DNA of 11,575 nucleotides from NCBI GenBank assembly GCA_003151595.1, contig PLXW01000169.1, positions 1-11,575 on the forward strand. The letters are read 5' to 3'. A program made the position numbers and the translations under genes. Position 1 is the first letter of the stretch, and each line of letters starts with the position of its first letter. The stretch comes from Myxococcales bacterium. Lineage in GTDB: Bacteria; Myxococcota; Polyangia; Polyangiales; Polyangiaceae. Positions 7,907 to 11,575 of this stretch are shown here, piece after piece. The notes below the pieces were generated by a model, which ran no database searches, was not told the DNA's origin, and worked only from the letters and a program-made list of their open reading frames with translations.

Positions 7907-8896
7907 TCAGCTCGTCGCGTCGATCGAGACGCCGCTGCGCCCCTTCCCTTTCGCGTCTTCGAGCGCTTCGAGCGCGCGGCGAAAGATGTCGTCGCCGGTC
8001 TCGCCCGACGGCGGGATCCACACGCACCCTCCGGCGCACGCCGTCACGCGGCGCGAATCGGCCAGCTCGAAATCGCGCGACGAGATCACCGAGACCATGC
8101 GCGAAGCGACGGTCTCGGCGGCGAGTAGATCGGCGCCGGGGAGCAACACGGAGAACTCGTCGCCTTCGAAGCGCGCGACCATGTCGTATTCGCGCCGGCA
8201 CTGATTGAGGCACTCACTGACGCGCTCCAGCACCTTGTCACCGACAGGAAGCCCGAGCTCCTCGTTGATGGCCTGCATGCCGTCGACGTCGACGCGCAGG
8301 ATGCCGTAGCTGTCCCATGCGCGCGAGCTGCGACCGTGCTCGCGTTCGAGCTCTTCGAGGAAGCGACGCGCGTTGGGGAGACCCGTGAGCGCGTCGACCG
8401 GGACGAGCTGATCGAGTCGGTTCTGGAGTTGCCGCTGCGATCGCTCCGCGGCGCGCTCGCGCGTCACGTCGCGCACGAGGCCGAGCCTCCCCCAGGCCGC
8501 GCCCTGGCGAACGATGGGGTACGACGTCCAGACGATCTTTCGCGGGCGCGGGCTGGCGAGATCGATCTCGCCGATGACGCGCGAGGGCTCGATGAGATCG
8601 TCTCCGCCGACGGCCTCGAGAAACGCTTCGGGCTCGTCGCACGCCCTGGCCAGCACGGCCATGAGGTCTGCGCGCATCTTGCCAACGTGCTCGGCTGGGT
8701 CGATGCCGAACAGATCCGCGACGCGGCGGCCAATCATCCGGCATTTGCCGTTGCGATCGAAGACGAGGATCCCCTCGTCGGCCGCTTCGAGGACGGCGAC
8801 CAGCGCGCCGTCGAGGAGCGCGCGCCATTCGGTATCGTCGTGGGTCGGTCGTTCTGACCGCTGTCGTTCGGTCTTCGGTCGCTCGGAGGGGGGCAT
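7907..8896 (-). CDS. PAS-GGDEF protein, probable diguanylate cyclase
   Basis: The product has 329 residues and no membrane segment, so it is likely cytoplasmic. A charged N-terminus leads into a PAS-like sensor domain at about 25-145 (EGILVFDRNGKCRMIGR near the start, typical of PAS), then a short helical linker and a GGDEF domain at about 166-326. The signature is EGDEF (244-248) instead of GGDEF, a variant compatible with activity. Metal-site Asp203, guanine-binding Asn211 and Asp220, and the C-terminal AKGKGR are present. RxxD at 235-238, five residues before EGDEF, is a canonical inhibitory I-site for product feedback. Expected reaction: two GTP to cyclic di-GMP. Asp220, at the position where Hypr cyclases carry Ser, argues against a cGAMP synthase. 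The start ATG has a GGA six bases upstream. It faces the DsbA-like gene tail to tail across 16 nt. Confidence 0.94.
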   Translation of the reverse strand: MPPSERPKTERQRSERPTHDDTEWRALLDGALVAVLEAADEGILVFDRNGKCRMIGRRVADLFGIDPAEHVGKMRADLMAVLARACDEPEAFLEAVGGDDLIEPSRVIGEIDLASPRPRKIVWTSYPIVRQGAAWGRLGLVRDVTRERAAERSQRQLQNRLDQLVPVDALTGLPNARRFLEELEREHGRSSRAWDSYGILRVDVDGMQAINEELGLPVGDKVLERVSECLNQCRREYDMVARFEGDEFSVLLPGADLLAAETVASRMVSVISSRDFELADSRRVTACAGGCVWIPPSGETGDDIFRRALEALEDAKGKGRSGVSIDATS

Positions 8897-8941
8897 ACGC
8901 TTTCCAGTTTCGATACGCGAGGCGGTATCCTACCTCAGTTC
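8897..8941. promoter_or_regulatory. Divergent intergenic region between the GGDEF gene and the oxidase operon
   Basis: Only 45 nt separate the two divergent start codons, so both promoters must sit here or inside the coding ends. On the + strand TATCCT (8926-8931) matches the -10 consensus at four of six bases and would place transcription close to ATG 8942. No good ribosome site precedes that ATG (the nearest, GAGG at 8919-8922, is 19 nt away). No convincing -35 was found, so this is a weak prediction. Confidence 0.25.
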
Positions 8942-9460
8942 ATGGCGATCACGGCCCACCAGACGCGCACTCCTCCCGTCTCTTCTCCCGTCGCGTTGCA
9001 CGTCCGCGACTACCAGCGCCGGACGTTCTCTCCGCGGCATCGTCGCGTGCTGAGGGCGTTCGCCGAGGCGCTCTTTTACGACGAAAACGCGCCATTCGAA
9101 GCCGGACAGCTCGACGCGCTGGTCGAAGACTGCGACGACTTCGTGAGCCGCGCGAGCAAGACGCTCCGCTTCGGGCTCCGCGGGATCCTCGATCTGATCC
9201 GCTGGCTGCCGCTCTTCGTCGTCCGCCGGTTCTCGACGTTCGAAGAGCTGCCGCTGAGCGACCGCGTGACGATGCTCGAGCGCATGGACGGTGGAGCGCC
9301 GCCGCTCCCGCTGATGCTCGTGGCGTACAAGACGATCTTGGCGATGCTCTTCTTCGAGACGCCGCGCGAGCTCGCGGCCATGGGCTACCCCGGATCCGAG
9401 CGACAGCGGTGGAAGCGCGCGCTGCCGATCGCCAAGCCTTCCCACGAGCACACGCCATGA
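8942..9460 (+). CDS. Gluconate 2-dehydrogenase subunit 3-like protein, partner of the GMC oxidoreductase
   Basis: The 172-residue product contains the typical start of this family, FSPRHRRVLRAFAEALF (about residues 29-45), then a helical region with DLIRWLPLF and FEELPLSDRV. It ends in a C-terminal segment with YKTILAMLFFETP and AAMGYPG, also typical. The family usually serves as a small subunit of FAD-dependent GMC dehydrogenases. In long-chain alcohol oxidases a similar region is fused in front of the GMC domain. Unlike many subunit 3 proteins it has no Tat or other signal peptide, so the complex is probably cytoplasmic or membrane-associated from inside. Its stop codon overlaps the next start as ATGA, indicating coupled translation and a fixed ratio of the two products. 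Confidence 0.82.
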   Translation: MAITAHQTRTPPVSSPVALHVRDYQRRTFSPRHRRVLRAFAEALFYDENAPFEAGQLDALVEDCDDFVSRASKTLRFGLRGILDLIRWLPLFVVRRFSTFEELPLSDRVTMLERMDGGAPPLPLMLVAYKTILAMLFFETPRELAAMGYPGSERQRWKRALPIAKPSHEHTP

Positions 9461-11004
9461 GCGACGCGGTCGATCACGGACGGACGATCGGCGCGCCGGT
9501 CCGCGCGAGCGTCGACGTCGTCATCGTGGGCTCGGGCGCGTCGGGCGCGGTGGTCGCGTCGCACCTCGCGCGCGAAGGGCTGAGCGTCGTGGTCCTCGAA
9601 GAAGGAGGGCACTACACCCCCGAGGAGTACGGCGCGATGACGCCGTCGCAGTCTATTCGCCGCATCGCGCGCGAGGCCGGCCTGTGCACCGCGGTCGGCG
9701 TGGGAGACACGCCGCTCATCGCCGTGATGGCCGGGAAATGCGTCGGCGGGTCGAGCGTGCTCACCGGCGGCGTGTGCTTCCGGATTCCGAGCGAAGTGCT
9801 TCACGGCTGGTCGCGCGATCTCGGACTCACGGGGATGACGGCCGACGCGCTCGCGCCGTATTTCGAGGAGGTCGAGAAGCGCGTGCACGTGGAGACCGTG
9901 CCGCTCGACATGCGATCGCGGAGCACGGAGCTGTTCGTCGAAGGCGCGGCCAAGCTCGGGATCCCGATCCACTCGCTCCGACGCAACACGCAGTCATGCA
10001 AGGGGGCCGCGCGCTGCAACTTCGGCTGCCCCAACGGCGCGAAGATGAGCGTGGACATCTCGTATCTCCCCGACGCCTTCGCGCACGGCGCGCGCCTCTA
10101 CTCCGACGCGCTCGTCGAGAAGATCGACATCGCCGGCGGCGTCGCTCGCGGCGTCCGCGGGCGCTTCCTCGACGGCGAGACGGGCGAGCCGCGCGTGGCG
10201 TTCGAGTTTCGCGCGAAGCTCGTGGTCGTCGCCTGCGGCTCGATGCACACGCCGATTCTCTTGCGACGAAGCGGCCTCGATCACAAAGACATCGGTCGCC
10301 ACCTGACGATGCATCCCGCCTTCCGCGTGGGTGCGCTCTTCGACGACGAGGTCGCGGGGTGGGACGGCTCGCTCCAGAGCGTCTACTCCGACCACTTCCT
10401 CGAGCGCGAAGGGTTCACGCTCGTCGGCGTGTACAGCGCGGTGAACGTGCTCGCCGCGGCCTTCCCCGGCGTCGCCGGCCACTACCGAAAGCTCGTCCGC
10501 GAGATGCCGCGCCTCGCGATCTTCGGCGGAATGATTCACGACGACGGCGGCGGGAGCGTGCACCGATGGCTCTCCCGCGAGCCGCTCGTGCTCTACCGGA
10601 TGATCGAGCGCGACAAGGCGCGCCTGATGAAGGGGATCCAGACGGTCGCAAAAATGGCCTTCGCCGCAGGAGCTCGCGAGGTGATGCTCCCCATCTTCGG
10701 CATGCCCACCGTGACCAAGCCGAGCGATCTGGATTTTCTCACCGAACGTTCGCCGAGCGCACGGAAGGTCGAGTGCATGGCGTTTCATCCGCTGGGCTCG
10801 GCAAAGATGGGGATCGACCGCGCGCGCGGCGTGGTGAAGCCCACGGGCGAAATGTGGGACGTGGACAACCTCGTCATCGCCGACGGCAGTATCTTGCCGA
10901 CGAGCATCGGTGTGAATTCGCAGCTTCCGGTCATGGCGGTCGCGACGAAGATCGCGCGCGGGCTGTGCGCCGATTGGTCCCGCTACGCGCGGCGAGCCGC
11001 CTGA
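9457..11004 (+). CDS. FAD-dependent GMC oxidoreductase, long-chain alcohol oxidase / cholesterol oxidase-like
   Basis: The product is 515 residues, a normal length for a GMC enzyme. The N-terminal Rossmann motif is VIVGSGASG (GxGxxG at 25-30), with Glu48 closing the second strand. GKCVGGSSVLTGG is the flavin-contacting GMC signature. C187 and C191 lie in CNFGCPNGAK, the conserved CxxGCxxGxK element of alcohol oxidases. The probable catalytic pair is His444 in FHPLGSAKMG and Asn487 in GVNSQLPVMA. Expected reaction: oxidation of a primary or secondary alcohol to aldehyde or ketone, with electrons passed to oxygen or a quinone/cytochrome acceptor; the substrate cannot be read from sequence. I chose ATG 9457 over an upstream in-frame GTG at 9409 because of the ATGA overlap with the partner gene and because the added residues would lie inside it. 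Confidence 0.93.
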   Translation: MSDAVDHGRTIGAPVRASVDVVIVGSGASGAVVASHLAREGLSVVVLEEGGHYTPEEYGAMTPSQSIRRIAREAGLCTAVGVGDTPLIAVMAGKCVGGSSVLTGGVCFRIPSEVLHGWSRDLGLTGMTADALAPYFEEVEKRVHVETVPLDMRSRSTELFVEGAAKLGIPIHSLRRNTQSCKGAARCNFGCPNGAKMSVDISYLPDAFAHGARLYSDALVEKIDIAGGVARGVRGRFLDGETGEPRVAFEFRAKLVVVACGSMHTPILLRRSGLDHKDIGRHLTMHPAFRVGALFDDEVAGWDGSLQSVYSDHFLEREGFTLVGVYSAVNVLAAAFPGVAGHYRKLVREMPRLAIFGGMIHDDGGGSVHRWLSREPLVLYRMIERDKARLMKGIQTVAKMAFAAGAREVMLPIFGMPTVTKPSDLDFLTERSPSARKVECMAFHPLGSAKMGIDRARGVVKPTGEMWDVDNLVIADGSILPTSIGVNSQLPVMAVATKIARGLCADWSRYARRAA

Positions 11005-11011
11005 CCGAGGC

Positions 11012-11575
11012 TCAGTGTGGCGCGGCTGGCATGGGCACCGTGCGGTAACCCGCGGGGACGACGAACGACGAGTCCTCAACTGGATGCGGCATGAGCAGCA
11101 TCACCTGCGCCCGAGACTCGATCGCGCCGGTCGACGCCGACGTGATCGCACGCAGCGGGAAAGCGTCCCTTTCGTCTTTCATCCACGTCCCCAGAGAGGG
11201 GGCGCCCCCGGTGTGACCCGCGATCGAGCCGAGGTCGAAGAAGGCGATGCCTCGGGCAACGCACAGGGACTCGTGCTTCGAGTTCGGCTCCGCGACATCC
11301 CAATCCTCGCAATCGCGACCGGAGATCAGCTCGTGGATGCCCGTCTTCGAAATCTTCGCCCCCTTGTCGTCGCCGCCGTCGGCGCTATTCGCTGCAAGGG
11401 TGGTCTTCAGCGCCGTCTTCTGGGCTTCCGCGAGCACGACGAGCTGGCTCGTGGATGAGTCGAAGATGGCGTGCACCGCCTGTCCTTCGCGGCCGGGGGT
11501 GTCGAGGCGGGTCTTGCTCCCCTTCACCAGGAAGGTGAGCTCGAGTGGTTGGTGGGTGTCTTCGGTGATCCGGAG
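11012..11575 (-). CDS. DUF4412-like envelope protein (5' end missing)
   Basis: The frame has no stop up to the right edge, so the gene starts outside the window; the GTG at 11527 is probably an internal Val. The 187 visible residues follow the DUF4412 layout as I know it. There is a strand leading to FLVKGSKTRLDTP (usually KGdkvR), then HAIFDSSTSQLVVLAEAQKTA (a stored-value strand pair). Next is a GxxCEDWDV segment resembling the GyeCekw element, with a second Cys in ESLCVARG, and finally FVVPAGYRTVPMP, matching the typical FevPaGYk ending. These proteins are generally secreted or periplasmic and of unknown function, distantly LolA/LolB-like in fold. The two cysteines may form a disulfide. 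It converges on the GMC gene with a 7-nt gap. Confidence 0.72.
   Translation of the reverse strand, partial: LRITEDTHQPLELTFLVKGSKTRLDTPGREGQAVHAIFDSSTSQLVVLAEAQKTALKTTLAANSADGGDDKGAKISKTGIHELISGRDCEDWDVAEPNSKHESLCVARGIAFFDLGSIAGHTGGAPSLGTWMKDERDAFPLRAITSASTGAIESRAQVMLLMPHPVEDSSFVVPAGYRTVPMPAAPH

Noticed and set aside
9409..9456. N-terminal extension of the GMC protein from GTG 9409
   Set aside because: It lies inside the partner gene, adds an Arg/Ala-rich stretch not expected before the FAD motif, and ATG 9457 gives a classic ATGA coupling.

Overview
The window reads as high-GC DNA from a large-genome myxobacterium-like bacterium (probably Myxococcota, near Polyangiales). The grounds are GC-rich third codon positions, a lipoprotein with a long Asp/Ser/Ala/Gly linker, and a giant cysteine-rich secreted-type protein. 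This placement is inference; no marker gene is present.

Bases 1-6750 (+ strand): a very large gene enters from the left edge already open and ends at 5699. About 4 kb of it is a tandem array of 44 units, mostly 31 residues, each with four cysteines and usually one Trp and one Asp. No lysine and only one arginine occur in about 1350 residues. A C-terminal domain of about 360 residues that I do not recognise follows. A predicted lipoprotein with a possible beta-propeller overlaps its end by 23 nt, so the two are probably co-expressed.

Bases 6835-7890 (+): a membrane-anchored DsbA/thioredoxin-fold protein (CPFC active site) with an extra N-terminal cysteine cluster. It lies on the same strand about 1.1 kb after a gene encoding roughly 200 cysteines, which makes it a candidate disulfide-forming partner.

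Bases 7907-8896 (-): a soluble PAS-GGDEF protein, probably an active diguanylate cyclase with an inhibitory site. It converges on the DsbA gene and diverges from the next operon.

Bases 8942-11004 (+): a translationally coupled pair (ATGA overlap), a small gluconate-2-dehydrogenase-subunit-3-like protein and an FAD-dependent GMC oxidoreductase. Together they resemble a split long-chain alcohol oxidase.

Bases 11012-11575 (-): a DUF4412-like protein running off the right edge.

No RNA gene, insertion sequence or CRISPR array was seen, and no stretch above 100 bases lacks a gene. The best candidate for an undescribed system is the cysteine-repeat giant, its coupled lipoprotein and the nearby DsbA-like protein, read as a disulfide-stapled surface structure with its own assembly factors. 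That functional link is a hypothesis.
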